64,000 nt of DNA from Macrotis lagotis. Lineage: Eukaryota; Chordata; Mammalia; Peramelemorphia; Peramelidae. Each line of letters begins with the position of its first letter. Positions within the stretch are counted from its first letter, which is position 1. The notes beneath the pieces were generated by a model, which did not search any database, was not told the DNA's origin, and saw nothing but the letters and a program-made list of their open reading frames with translations. The position numbers and the translations under genes are program-made. This document shows positions 22,291 to 34,406 of this stretch, piece by piece. The DNA is taken from contig NC_133665.1 in assembly GCF_037893015.1 (NCBI RefSeq), forward strand, positions 195,825,947 through 195,889,946, given 5' to 3'.

Positions 22291-24126
22291 TTTTTCTTAC
22301 TGAGAAGTTTGAGTTGAATTTGAAGTGTTCATTCTGGTGCGCCAGCCCCCTCTCCATCCCCTATTTATTGAGCCTTGTTCTGGGAAGACATTTTGATATT
22401 TTCTAGATCTAGTTACAGTCGTGAAGCTCTTCATTTTCACTGTTCTGTCCCCAAGTCTTGCATCTAAGATAGGAAATGTTAACATCCTCCATCCTAGGGG
22501 AAAGGAATGATGTCCAAGTGACTAAATTTCCTTGCTACATTTTACTCAGTTTCCTTTTTAGGGAGGGTCTTACTCAGGCTACTCTCCCATGATGCTTTGC
22601 TTTGCTGCTCACAATGGTTCTCTGTCTCTCCCCAAGTTAAGTGCAGCTGCAAATTTGTATACTGGGACAGGATGCAATTCCCTAATCAAGGGAGGACTCC
22701 TATAACAATTCAAGAGCAAAGGAAGGTTATCCTTTCCAACATTGTGGTTTGAATGGTTTTCTTTCTCCAAGCCCACAATGGGCAGGCAATTCAACTTCTC
22801 TAGGAATATAGTGTTGGGTGTGGGGTGTGTCATAAAGTAGGTGATCCATACTGGCCAAGAGGCTACAGCAAATGCACAAAGGCTGTCTGCTCTGTTGGTG
22901 GATCTGTGTTCTCTGGAATCACAGAGTTCAGAGCATGAAGAAACTTTAAAGCTTGCTTAGTTCAGCTCTTTCATTGATAGTTGAAAAAAATGTTATTCTT
23001 AGTCTTCCCTCCAAAATGGGGCTGCAGAAGAAACTGAGATTTATTAGAATGTGTTATTGACTTCAGTCAGTCCCAGCAAGTGGCATGGGGTAACAAATCC
23101 ATGACATACAACAATGAAAATTCTCTTTTTCTCTTATAAATACAGAGTTCCTGATCACTGAAGAATGGCACTTCCTCCTCCCACCACCACCATGCTTCTC
23201 ATCAAGGGTCAAAGCTCTGCAGTGTCTTGCCCTCAGTATACCACTTGGGGCTTATATTGACATTGAATTTCATATATGGAGGTCAAGTTCTGGGTAAAAC
23301 TGACCAGAGTCTTTGGCTTGGAATAATACCTCAGGCTAGCAATGGAAGGTCTTGATACTCAATGATTTTTACCTATAGATTAGTCCCAAGGATTGGTTAG
23401 TTTGTTTTCTGCAACCCCCTTTCTTGTAATGAAATGCTTCATAGAATCATCTTCATCATCATTATCATCATAGTGATCATTATCTTCTTAAAGTAAGGTT
23501 TAACAGATTCAGAATAATTTCTTTCTAAGCTGAGGAGGCCTCTTCTTGAGGCTAAAAGCAGTTATTCTTTTCCTGCTCCTGGCTTCTGATGCTTGGAAGA
23601 GTTACTCCTGCCTTGCCCTAATAGAATTTGGGTCACTGTTACCTTGATCCACATCCATATTCACAGCATTGATTGTTAGGGACCATAATAATAGTTTCCC
23701 AATCAGTTCCTCTTCCTTCTTGGTCTCACCTCTTAATATAATAGGCAAATGTATCTTCTCAAGTATGAGATCTGACCATTCTCTTATAGTCCTCAAGGAT
23801 GATTAGCAGTTCCCTAAATATTCACCCACTCCTTAATCTGTCATTTGAAGTCCAGTACAATCTGGTAACAAGTTACTCTTTCCCACCATATTTCATAGGA
23901 TTTATATTCATATGCTCTATATTTTAGTCAAACTGACCCATCACACATTTTTGACCTTTACGTGCCATCTCTACCCTCTATGCATTTGTACAAGAACTCC
24001 TCCACACCTGTTCTATAATGTCTTCTCTTCTCAGTCTCTGAGGCTCTTTCTTTTCCTGCAAGGGCCAAATCAAATATCACCTCATCTATCATCCCTAATG
24101 CACCTCAATTGAATGTGCCAACAGGG
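22291..24126. other. Unassigned DNA with a short ATC repeat
   Basis: An imperfect (ATC)n stretch lies at 23446-23483. The part at 22920-23060 faintly resembles a LINE tail ('ggaatcacagagttcagag'). Nothing else recognised. Confidence 0.35.
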
Positions 24127-24225
24127 AAAAATGGAAGCTAACTGAAGGCAGAAACTGTATCTATTTTGGCCTTGTATTCTTATATCTGCCCATTGTTAGC
24201 AATTATTGGATACTTATTGAATTTA
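24127..24225 (+). repeat. L2 LINE 3' end fragment
   Basis: 'ctgaaggcagaaactgtatc', then 'ttggccttgtattctt' and 'tggatacttattgaattt', follows the L2 3' end. Confidence 0.55.
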
Positions 24226-24261
24226 ATTGAGGTCACAAGAACAAAATTAAACTATCCAGAA

Positions 24262-26815
24262 GGGTGGTGCCAAGATGGCAGCATGAAGGCAGGGATTTAT
24301 GGAAACTTATTTCCCAAAAAACTCCAAAAGGTATCAAATTATGACTCTAGCAAAATTTAGAAGAGCAGAACGCACAGAAAGACTGAGTGATACAATGTCC
24401 CAGTCCAAGACAACTTAGAAGCTCCATGGGAAAGGTTTGTTTCACCAGGACCCGGGTTTGGAAAAAGCCACTGTAAGTGCAACTGGGCCAGGTGTCTAGA
24501 TCCCTGGGGGGCATGGCGGATGGGGTGGTTTCCAGACATCCTGGCCCAGGGATCACCTGGCACAGCTTGAAGGGGCAGCAAGAGACCTCTGCTGCAGCAT
24601 AGTGAGTGCAGATCAAGTGGTCTCAGAGAAGCTCTGTGGTAAGAAGCTGCAGGGGGAATTGGGAAAGCCAACCTGCACCTCCAAATTGCAGGCCACAGGT
24701 GGTAAGGGGGTCAGGGGAGACTGCTCTCCCTGGGGAAGGACTCAGCTGTTTTCCCACCCTCAAATCCAGGTTGCAGTTTAGGCTCCCAAACCACCATAGC
24801 CAAGCAAGGGGCCTCCTCACAGCTCCAAGGCATAGGAGAGGGCCTGTAGTCATCCAAATATCAAAGCACAGGCAAGAGAGCCTCTCATAAGAACTTGGAG
24901 GAATTAAGGTCCCTGTGGGTTGTCCCCCAAACCACACAAAGCCTTGGAAGTGTGGTAAATCAGTCATGGGCTGAGAAAATGGACAAACAAAAGAAAAAGA
25001 AGAATCTGACTATAGAAAATTACTTTGCTCCCATGGAAGATTCAGAAGATGACAGAATCAAAGCTTCTGTACTCAAAGCCTCTAAGAGAAATAGAAAATG
25101 GGCTCAGGCTATGGATGAGCTCAAAAAAAAGACTTTGAAAAGCAATTAAGAGAGGTAGAGGAGAAATTGGGAGGAGAAATGAGAGCAATGTAGATAAATC
25201 ATGAAAATCAAATAAGCAGCTTGGTGAAAGAAACACAAAAAAATACTGAAGAAAATAATATGTTAAAAACCAGTTTAGATCAAATGGAAAAAAAACACAA
25301 AAGGCAAATGAAAATAAGAATGCCTTAAAAAGCAGAATTAGCCAGCTGGAAAAGGAGATAAAAAGCACTCTGAAGAAAGTAACTCCTTCAAATGTAGAGT
25401 GGAACTAAAGGAAACCAATGACTTTGTGAGAAATCAGGAAGAAATAAAACTATTTCTTAAAAAACCCCAAAATTAGAAGAAAATGTGAAATATTTCATTG
25501 GAAAAACAACTGACCTTGACAACAGATCCAGAAGAGATCATTTAAAAATTATTGGGCTACTTGAAAGTCATGATCAGGAAAAAAGCCTAGACTTCACTTT
25601 TCAAGAAATAATACAGCAAAATTGCCCTGAGATCCTAGAAGCAGAGGGTAAAATAGAAATTGAGAGAATTCACCTATGCCTTCCTGAAAGAGATCCCAAA
25701 AAACAAACTTCCAGGAATATTATAGTCAAATTCCAAAACTCCCAAGTCAAAGAGAAAATGCTAAAAGCTGCCAGAAACAAACAATTTGACTACCATGACT
25801 CTATAGTCAAGATTACACAGGATCTGGTGGCATCTACATTTAAGGGATCATAGGACTTCAAATATGATATTCTGGAAGGCAAAAAATCTCGTTTTAAAAC
25901 AGAGAATCAACTACCCAGCAAAACTGAGCATCTTCTTTCAAGGGAAAAGATGGATTTTCAATGAAACGAGAGACTTTCAAACTTTCCTCTTGAAACAACC
26001 AGAGCTGAACAGAATGTTTGATCTCCAAGTACAGGAGTCAGCTGAAGCATTAGAGGGGAAGAAGCTACTGATAACTCATATGAACTTTCTCATTTATAAG
26101 AGCTGTTAGAAGAAGCAGATATAGACAGGACATAGGAAAGAGCTGAATATAAATGGTATAATATAGTAAAAAGATGGAGTCAATGGGTTATAAAGAAAAG
26201 TACAAGGAGGAAGAGAAAAGAGAGGAAGTAGAGGCTAAGATATTTCACATAAGAGTCAAGAAGAAGCTTTTTCAATGGAGTGGAATGGGGGGAAGGTAAG
26301 GGGGAATGAGTGAGCCTTCATTCTCATCAGAAGTGGCTCAGAGAGTAAATAACATGCACACTTAATAGGGTGTAGAAATCTATCTTACTCTAGAGAAAAA
26401 TGAGAAGAAAGGAATGGGATAAGGAGGAATGGGGGGAGGGAAGGGGGAGTAGGTGATAGAAGAGAGGGAATATTGTGGGAGAGAGCACTCAGATACAGCA
26501 CATTTTTGAACGGACAGGGTGAAAGGAGAGAGAGAGAGAGAGAGAGAGAGAATAGAATACATGAGAGTGGGAAGGAATAGAGTGGAGGGAAATACAGCTA
26601 GTAATAGCAACTGTGGGAAAAAATAAAATAATAAAAAATATTTAATCTATCCAAGTCTCATGAGGAGTTGTCATAGAGTTGGATGAGAGAAGTGATTCCT
26701 TTCTCTCAAAATTAGGGGCTTTTTTGTCTAATCAAATATTTTATTTCCTTTCTTTATCTTTCTTGTTTATGTAAAATTACATTGTATAATGAAAAATTAA
26801 AACAAACAAAAATAT
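24262..26815 (+). mobile_element. ORF1-only half-L1 (HAL1-like) retrotransposon, copy B
   Basis: The element opens with 'ggtgccaagatggcagcatg' and has a 5' UTR of about 715 bp, an ORF1 relic, and a purine-rich 3' UTR including a pure GA run (26526-26551). It ends in an A-rich tail near 26790-26815. As in copy E, no ORF2 is present. Its 3' UTR matches copy E in order over several hundred bases (for example 'gatatttcacataagag' and 'aagggggaatgag'). It lacks the three SINE modules of copy E and has more substitutions, so it is probably older. No clean target-site duplication was found. Confidence 0.75.
24979..26109 (+). pseudogene. L1-type ORF1 of copy B, broken
   Basis: The ATG at 24979 starts 'MDKQKKKKNLTIENYF', collinear with copy E. 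The frame breaks in the A-run at about 25121-25131, giving a stop at 25147-25149. The coiled-coil part is scattered over frames up to about 25480. The RRM-like domain is open at 25485-25853 ('IIGLLESHDQEKSLDF', 'IERIHLCLPERDP', 'RNIIVKFQNSQVKEKMLKAA'). A TAG ends it, and the C-terminal domain continues in another frame at 25864-26109 ('RINYPAKLSIFFQGKRW'). Domain order equals that of mammalian L1 ORF1p, but no functional protein is possible. Confidence 0.85.
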
Positions 26816-26859
26816 TTCCTAGTAAAAGATAGGAGAGGTATGATTAAGACAAAAAAGTG

Positions 26860-27430
26860 TTTTGAAAAAGATCTGAGGATTTTAGTGGACTGAAAGTTCA
26901 ATATGGATTAGCAGTATGGTGTAGGAGTTACAAAAATTAAGTAATCTGCTTTACTCTAAGATGGTACAGGCCATCAAGCAACAAAGAGGAAGACTGTATT
27001 CAGCCTTCTAAACTTCACATGAAATATTAGAATAAGTTCAGGGCACAGTTAAAGACAATAAAAGGTAGAAGATTGTCCAGAAGAGAGTAGCCATCATAGT
27101 GAAGGATCCTTAATGCATATCATAAGAAAATTTGGTCTGGGAACTGGACAAGGAACTTAGAAGGGGAATAAACAGGTGTTTTCAATTATTTAAAATGTAT
27201 ACTCTAGTCAAAGGATTAGACTAGGCCTGTTTATTCCTAAAGGGTTAAACCAAAAGTAAATATTTAAAACAAATTTAGACTTGATATGGAGGAAAACAGG
27301 AAACAAAATAAAACAAAAAAACTTTACTAAGCATGCAAGTTTTCCACAAATGATATGGCTTGAGTGGAGAGGTGGGGTGTTCTCTTTCATTGGAAGTCCA
27401 AATGAAATTGAACAGTCGCTTTAAATTCTA
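26860..27430 (+). repeat. L3/CR1-family LINE 3' end
   Basis: Follows the sense strand of the CR1/L3 3' region: 'gttcagggcacagttaaaga', 'ttgtccagaagagagtagcc', 'tgaaggatccttaatgcata', 'aaggattagactaggcctgt'. Frame fully decayed. It lies between two L1-lineage elements. Confidence 0.65.
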
Positions 27431-27738
27431 ATATAGTAGAAGCTCTATCTGGCAACAGATGGGATTGAACACAAATTGAGACACTTTCCTACTCATACAT
27501 TATTTGATTCTTTTTATTCTTCTTTTGAGTCATATTTGAATGTCAAATTTTTTATTTGGTTTATTTGGTCAGGAATGCTTGACAGTCTTCTATTTCATTA
27601 AATGTGAATTTTTCCCCCTGAAGAATTGAGTTTTGATGAGTAGAAGATTCTTGATTATATTCCTGGCTCCTTCAGAATATTATATTCCAAGTCATTCAGT
27701 CCTTTTTATGTGGAAGTCATGAAATTTTCCGTGATCCT

Positions 27739-27901
27739 TAGGGCAGCTAGGTAGAGTAGTGGATAGAGCTCTGGACCTAGAATTGGGAGGACCTGAGTTC
27801 AAATCTGTCCTCAGATACTTAATAATTGCCTAGCTGTGTGACCTTGGGTAAATCACCTAATTCTATTGCCTTAAATGAATAAAATTTGTAAAAAATTTTG
27901 T
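27739..27901 (+). repeat. Short-type marsupial SINE with TSD inside copy C
   Basis: Head 'gggcagctaggtagagtagt', box B-like 'gagttcaaatc', body 'cttaataattgcctagctg'. The 8 bp 'gtgatcct' is present at 27731-27738 and 27902-27909. Copy E has a single 'gtgatcct' at the homologous ORF1 position (16281-16288), which confirms the empty site. Confidence 0.9.
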
Positions 27902-28376
27902 GTGATCCTGACCATATCTCCATAATACTTGAATTATTTCTTCCTGGTTGCTTGCAGTATTTTCTCTTTGACCTGGGAGTTCTAGAATTTGATTAAGTTA
28001 TCCATGGGAGATTTTATTATAGAAGCACTTTCAAGAAGTGATCAATGGATTCTTTTAGTTTCTACTTTATCATCATCTAGGATATCAGGGCAATTTTTCC
28101 TTTGTTATTTCTTGAAATGTACTATTTAGACTTTTTATCATGGCTTTCTAGTAATCCAATAATTTTCACATGATCTCTTCCCAATCTGTTTTCCAGGTCA
28201 ATTATTTTCATATGAAATATTTCACATTTGGTTCTAATTTTTTAATTATTTTGACTTTTTATTTTATATTATTTTATTTTGTTTTATTTTCCTTTGTATC
28301 TTTTATTCATTAGCATTCATTTATCCAATTTTCTAAAGTGAACTTTTATACTTCTTTTCCATTTGGTCAATTTTAC

Positions 28377-28528
28377 GTTTTTTAGGTTTTTGCAAGGCAA
28401 ATGGGGTTAAGTGGCTTGCTCAAGGCCACACAGCTAGGTAATAATTAAGTGTCTGAGACCAGACTTGAACCCAGGTACTCCTGACTCCAGGGCTGGTGCT
28501 TTATCCACTATGCCACCTAGCTGCCCCC
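28377..28528 (-). repeat. Short-type marsupial SINE with TSD inside copy C
   Basis: Near-complete, in reverse orientation ('aggtttttgcaaggcaaatg' to 'gccacctagctgcccc'). The 9 bp 'caattttac' occurs at 28368-28376 and 28529-28537, and the ORF1 sequence continues across it. Confidence 0.9.
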
Positions 28529-29269
28529 CAATTTTACTTTTTAAGGAATTATTTTCTTCAATGAATTTGTGTTACTTTTTTTTACCATTAGACCAATTTT
28601 GTTTTTATAAAGTTTTATTTTCTTCATTTTTTGGTCTCTTTTACTTAGCTGTGGATTTTCTTTTCTTAATTATTTTGCATAAGGTCCTTTCCCCATATTT
28701 TTCCTCTTCCACTCATCTCTTTCTTTAAATCTTTCAGGAATTCTTATTGGACTTGGGTCCAATTAGCTCTTTTATTTGAGGCTTTGATTTAAGCTGTTTT
28801 GCATTATTAAATTCTTCAGTGTTTGTGTCTTGGTTTTCCCTGTTGTACTAGTTGATTTTTATGGTCAAGTTCTTTTCTTTCTGCATTTTTCAAAAAAATT
28901 TCTTGATTTTGAACTTCTTTTTGAAATTCTGAGGGTAGGGAGGCACTGTCTCAAACTTCAAGTTGTTTTTTTTATGTTGAAATTTTCAGAGATGGTTCTA
29001 GAGATTTGCAAGTTTTTGGAGTTTCCAAAGTGGTGCAAATCTTGAAGAAATGTGGTAAACTGTTCTCCTGAACTATACTCTTGTCTTTGACTAGGAAGTA
29101 TTAGTGCCCCTCTTGGTCTGGAGTTCTGAAGAGTTCCCATCTTCCCTTGACACTACAACTGCTAGCACTTTTCTTAGCTCTTGAACTGTGACTTCAGATC
29201 TTGTTCCCTTGTGGCTGACCATGAGCACTCCTCTCTGCCCTGGAAAGATGACCCAAAACTGTTTATGAA

Positions 29270-29271
29270 TA

Positions 29272-29312
<41 letters not shown>

Positions 29313-29329
29313 TATATGTGTGTGTGTAG

Positions 29330-29362
<33 letters not shown>
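29270..29362. repeat. (TA)n/(TG)n microsatellite
   Basis: A compound TA run with TACA, TGTG and GATA interruptions, inside the 5' UTR of copy C. Confidence 0.95.
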
Positions 29363-29654
29363 ATTTCAGTGGTTGTCTGATTCCCTTACCATCTCTGGGT
29401 TCAGAGTTCCTAAAGTTGCTGTTGGGATTGTCATTGTCTAAATATACTCAGTCAGACCTTCACCCTAGTGTCACAGACCTCTCCTGAGGATTTCTTAAGT
29501 TTACTTAGACCAGAAAAATGTCTTACTTAAATATTTTTTGGCTCAGCCACTTCCAAATTTGATTTGAGACATCATTTGAAAGTTTCTTGGAGCAGGATAT
29601 TGAAAGAATTCAGCCAAGTGATTGTCACTAACACACCATCTTGGCTTTGCCCCC

Positions 29655-31232
29655 ATCCTTTTTACCTTTGGAAAAGTCCGTTGTCTTTCCAAAGATTATG
29701 GGTATCTTTCCAAAAAAGCCCCAAATATGGTTCAAAAATATTTTGTCTGAAATTGCTCATTCACTTAATAACCCAGTTCATCAAAGGATTTGGCAAATTT
29801 CATTTGAGGTACAAAGTTTTCTGATAGACTACTTTACTGCTGTGGTGGCACCAGTCCTGCTGTTCTCATGAAGATGCCATCATTGTTCTTGTCAGGCTCC
29901 TCAGACCATATCAAAACAGAAAACTCTCATCTATGCACAAAAATCTGAGACTGAAAAACTAGCCTTTCATTTCTTGACATTTATGGAATAAGACTACAGT
30001 GCAGTAATGAACTGTAATTAATTGGACCGTGTGCTGTGGGAAGGTGTTCATTAGTTTATTATAACGAGACACACTTTATTTGTCAAGCTTTTGCCTGATT
30101 TGATAAGGTGAAGTCTAATTAGTCATATAACTGTTTTATTTTTCTCAGTAATGAGCATATGCCTAAGGGCTTATTGCAGAGGGGGGCATTTTTAGAAATC
30201 CAAAAAAAAAAAATTAGATCAAATTACAATTCGAGAGAAGTTTCAAAGTTTTTCCTTTAAGAGTCAAGTTGGTTGTTTCACTTATACTGCAGAACTGGGG
30301 ACTGTTTTAAATCTCACAGTGTTTTCTGAAATTCAGTTCATCCTGGGCATATTAATTTTCTTTCCTGGATATTTATGAATAACAGATTTCAAAAGTATCA
30401 CTTCTGTGTGTGCCATGATAACTCATATACACTGCCCCCTCACCATGACTAAAAGGTCATTTGATCACTTGAGAGATATTGGATTATAAGGAGATCATCT
30501 CCAGATAGAGATGGGGAGACACAGAAGAGACCAGGACCTAATCAGAAGACCTGTGGTCAAACCCTTGCTCCATAGGAGAGGAAGCATGAACTTCAGGAAG
30601 ATTGTGATTATCAGAAAATGAGGATTTTGAGATATGACCTTTCAAGTTAAGTTCTATCCATCTTCATTTTACAATTTTATAATCAAATAAATTGCCTAGT
30701 TGAGTTTTCTACATCTAGCCATATGAAGGAAGTGTCTGATGCAATCATATCTCAAGTCCTTGCTCCACTCCCACAAGGCACTTCTATGCCAAAGACAACA
30801 TTCAGCAAGAGCACTTTGGTTTCTGAATCCCCACCACAGGTGTTCTCTGTGGAGCAGTTCCATTTGTTATGGTCCAAGATGGTTCTGGCCATGGAAGCAA
30901 GAACTAGGTTGCAAAGCATCAGCTAGAGTTTGTCCAAGCTAGTGTCCGAACTATGCTCCACATGGCTACTGAAAGTTCAAGAGAAAGAATGAAGGACTCT
31001 TTAGATATAACCATAGAAAAATATTTTCTTTGCTAACCTACTGAGAAAGGTATTATGTGAAGCAATTGAAAAGTCTAAACTCAAGTCCCAATTGTTTCTC
31101 ATCCTGCTGCAGTCCTATTATCCACTCTGCTGAATCTTTTCATTATAGGTAACTAATGTGCCATTGCTATTTAATAACAAACCCCTTCAGTTTTTGCTCA
31201 CAGTTAGGGCATATGACCAAACATTTATTTTA
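29655..31232. other. Low-repeat DNA, possible conserved non-coding stretch
   Basis: No repeat recognised. The part at 29990-30460 has homeodomain-type cores ('taattaattgg' at 30018-30028, 'taattag' at 30116-30122) among AT-rich unique sequence. No exon can be supported. Enhancer function would be speculation without conservation data. Confidence 0.3.
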
Positions 31233-31378
31233 GGAAGGAAGGAAGGAAGGAAGGAAGGAAGGAAGGAAGGAAGGAAGGAAGGAAGGAAGGAAGGAAGGAA
31301 GGAAGGAAGGGAGGGAGAGGGAGGGAGGGAGGGAGGGAGGAAGGAAGGAAGGAGGGAGGGAGGGAGGGAAGGAAGGAG
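31233..31378. repeat. (GGAA)n passing into (GGGA)n
   Basis: About 19 uninterrupted GGAA units (31233-31308), then GGGA and mixed units to 31378. All purine on the plus strand. Reading it as protein gives only low-complexity GRKE repeats. Confidence 0.95.
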
Positions 31379-31683
31379 AAAAATAAGTTAAAAGATGATT
31401 TGGGGGAGGGGTTCTATTTTAAATATAAATTATTTCTAAAGCCAGCAACTAAAGAAGAATTATTAGCTGCCATCTTTTTCACTCATCATCAGTCCAATGC
31501 TTAGAAACAAAATTTAAAATCACAAGATAGGGAAAGGAACTGAAGACAATTTTCTCAGGTTAACATAAGAGAATGTTCAAGAAGTATAATCTTTCTCCTC
31601 ACAGGAGGAAAGAAGTAAAGATTATTTTCTTCCTCATCTTTAGAGAGTCTATTTTTTTTGTCTTTATGTGTGTGTCTGTCTTT

Positions 31684-31692
31684 ATGTGTATG

Positions 31693-31724
<32 letters not shown>

Positions 31725-31755
31725 TGTGAATATATGTGTATCTATCTATATATAT
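31684..31755. repeat. (TA)n/(TG)n microsatellite
   Basis: Alternating TA and TGTA units after a TG-rich lead. Confidence 0.9.
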
Positions 31756-32101
31756 TCCTACATGTGTAGAAATCTAACTGATACTTTTGGAGGGGGAAAG
31801 ATTGAAATTTCTACCCCAACTGGTCCCAATAGTAGAAGGCATACCAAAGTATGGCCTTCCAGTAATGATTCATATTTAACCCTTTATACACATGTACATA
31901 CCATTTCATCTGCCAAGCATGCCCTCTTCCTAAACAGCACATTGTGATGGGAGGCATAAAGTGTTGGACATGAAGGCAAAACACCTTTCATTTTACTCCC
32001 ACCCCTAAAGTGTGCTAGCTATGTGCTTGCATATCACTCTACCTTTAAGAGCCATATGTCATCATCTTTTAAGAGGTGATGTTCTTCCTTTCTCACCTTC
32101 T

Positions 32102-32103
<2 letters not shown>

Positions 32104-32157
<54 letters not shown>
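32104..32157. repeat. (CA)n microsatellite, 27 units
   Basis: An uninterrupted CA run. Confidence 0.95.
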
Positions 32158-32158
<1 letters not shown>

Positions 32159-32385
32159 CAATTCAAGACTCAGATTAGATCATGGGGAAAAAAGCAGTTT
32201 GGAAGACCATTGACATTCTTCTTGACGCTTCAATATCCACCTCAAATATGAACTTTCTTCCATCCTGTCTAAACTTAACTCTAGTCACCAACCTCTCCTT
32301 CTGGATACCATTGAATTTTTTGCTGTTTTATTTATGGGAGAAAATACCCCAAAAGGAAGTGAAAAGCAGAAGAGGTTACCTAGTC

Positions 32386-32414
32386 CAACACACAAGCACA
32401 TGCACACACACACT

Positions 32415-32462
<48 letters not shown>
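32386..32462. repeat. (CA)n microsatellite, second array
   Basis: CA units with a few early interruptions, pure from 32418 on, 230 bp after the previous CA array. Confidence 0.95.
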
Positions 32463-32464
<2 letters not shown>

Positions 32465-32594
32465 ATCTCCAGAGAAAGAGGGAATCCCATCTTCTAGAAG
32501 AAGGCTTTTCCAGTCCCCATTAATTCTAAGTGCTTCTCTGTTCGATTATTTCCAGCTTCTCCTATCTACACCATCTTATTTGTTTACATGTCAT

Positions 32595-32720
32595 TTCCCT
32601 CATTAGACTATGAGTTTCTTGAACCCAGGGATTGACTTTTGCTTCATATCCCCAACGTTTAACACAGAATCTGTCACAAATTAGGAGATAAAGAAATATT
32701 TATTAAGTGAAAAAATGGTA
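32595..32720 (+). repeat. L2 LINE 3' end fragment
   Basis: 'gactatgagtttcttgaacc', then 'agggattgact' and 'ttcatatccccaacgtttaa', ending 'atatttattaagtga'. Confidence 0.6.
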
Positions 32721-33433
32721 GACTGGTCAGGCAACTTCTGCTCAAAGACCTCTAGTGAGATGAGACCTACTGCCCTTTTTATTATTTCATAGTACTAATT
32801 ATTAGAAAATCTTGTTGGCAGGAAGCTTAAATTTGACCCTTGAACACATCTACCTCATGTTTTGAGTTCTGCCCTCTAGAAACAAACAGAATTGAATGAA
32901 TAAGTTGCATCCTTCTTCACAGGAAAGCCTCACCAAAATCTGAACTAAATTAGTTACCAGCTCTTCTTCATTAAGATTTTCTGCATATATTTTTGAAAAG
33001 AATTTAAAGTTCTAAAAAGAATGTGCATAGCTCGAAGTCTCTTGAAAGAGTTCTCTTACCACTAAGAAATTAATTCTCAGGATAAAATGGATGAAGAATA
33101 TCAATTGTCCACATTGTCACACAATTTTGGAAAGAAACCCTATAGAACCTGTGTATCCCTGTACACAGCTGAGACAGGAAGTAAAGCGAACCTTATGTTG
33201 AGTGGGATAGCAAAAGCACATTCAATCTTAGACAAATAGAAGGTTTCCATGCAAACCAAAATTCACCTTTTTTTAATATTGCTATTACATGACAGTAATA
33301 TATGGACTGGGATAAAAGCTCCAAATAATTTGTAATCATTATTTCCCAGAAAATAATAAAGGATATAACATTTAATGCTATGTGAAATACATGGGGGAAA
33401 GGTAAAATAATTTAAAATATGAAAATATCTTAA
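32721..33433. other. Unassigned DNA
   Basis: No repeat or gene recognised. Confidence 0.4.
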
Positions 33434-33660
33434 TCTTCAGGACAGCTAGCTAGTGCAATGTTTAGAATGTCAGACCTGAAATCAGAAAGAACTGAGTTCA
33501 AATCCAGATTCAGACACTTACTAGCTGTGTGACCCTATTTGCCTCAGTTTCCTCATTTATCTGATGATCTGGAGAAGGAAATGACAAACCACATGAGAAT
33601 CTTTACCAAGAAAACCCCAAATGGTATCATGAAGAGTTGGACACAACTGAAATTACTGAA
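33434..33660 (+). repeat. Long-type marsupial SINE
   Basis: Head 'ggacagctagctagtgcaat', box B-like 'gagttcaaatcc', tail 'accaagaaaaccccaaatgg' and 'gagttggacacaactgaa'. The tail runs straight into a GATATA-rich array. Confidence 0.8.
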
Positions 33661-33848
33661 CTATATCAATCCATAACCAAATCCAATTCCATATCTATAT
33701 CCAGATCTGTAGTCATATCTCTATGTAGATATATGGATGTGGATGGAGATGGGGAAAGATATAGCTATGGGTATAGATACAGATATAATTATAGGTACAG
33801 ATATAGATTTAGATATAGATATAGATATAGACATAAAAATAGGCATAA
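33661..33848. repeat. Degenerate (GATATA)n array between two SINEs
   Basis: Imperfect GATATA/GATAGA hexamers, most regular at 33779-33835. It may have grown from the SINE tail. Confidence 0.8.
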
Positions 33849-33856
33849 TTATTACA

Positions 33857-34029
33857 AGGTTTTTCTTTTTTATTTTGGGGGGGGGGGGGCGTTGCAAGGC
33901 AAAACAGGTTAAGTGGCTTGCCCAAGGCCACCCAGCTAGGTAATTATTAAGTGTCTGAGGCCGGATTTGAACTCAGGTACTCCTGACTCCAGGGCTGGTG
34001 CTCTATCCACTGTGCCACCTAGTTGCCCC
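33857..34029 (-). repeat. Short-type marsupial SINE with TSD
   Basis: Reverse orientation, with a run of 13 G at 33877-33889 near the 3' end and the usual body ('gttaagtggcttgcccaagg'). The 7 bp 'tattaca' lies at 33850-33856 and 34030-34036. Confidence 0.85.
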
Positions 34030-34036
34030 TATTACA

Positions 34037-34406
34037 TGGTTTATCAATGGTGCCTAAATATATCCAGTTTCTTGGACATTGAAGAATATTTCCTTCTTAG
34101 ATACATTTCTGAAACTTTCAAAAAGTGCAGTGTGGTACAAGAGTGCATTCCAGTTTCTATCCCTATTTGTAATTCTGTACCAATTCTGTTTCCCAAGATA
34201 ACAATATAATTATTCAAGTACTTCATCACCCTCTCAATGAGAACAAGATTCTGGGGTTTAGTGGAAGTAAAAATTCCCCAAACACTTTTTCAGGGGTGGG
34301 GTAGGTGCCTTACAGTCTGATGAAGGATCATACAGACATTTTCTGCCAATGATTGTGGTACATACAGCCTTTAATGAAGAATGAATTAGATTGGTGAACG
34401 TGATCT
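34037..34406. other. Unassigned DNA
   Basis: Nothing recognised between the two SINEs. Confidence 0.4.

Larger units (their letters stand above)
27510..29654 (-). mobile_element. L1-lineage element with ORF1 (copy C)
   Basis: On the minus strand it starts near 29654 with 'ggcaaagccaagatggtgtg' (YY1-like core), has a 5' UTR resembling copy A, and then an ORF1 relic. ORF1 begins near 28890 and runs through coiled coil, RRM region and C-terminal domain, ending near 27510. All frames are broken. No ORF2 follows; instead L3 sequence adjoins. Two SINEs (27739-27901, 28377-28528) and a TA repeat (29270-29362) interrupt it. Copy C may be an older ORF1-only element or a 3'-truncated L1. Confidence 0.65.

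Noticed and set aside
32104..32462. Spaced repeats resembling a CRISPR-like array
   Set aside because: They are plain CA microsatellites in vertebrate DNA, with no repeat-spacer periodicity.
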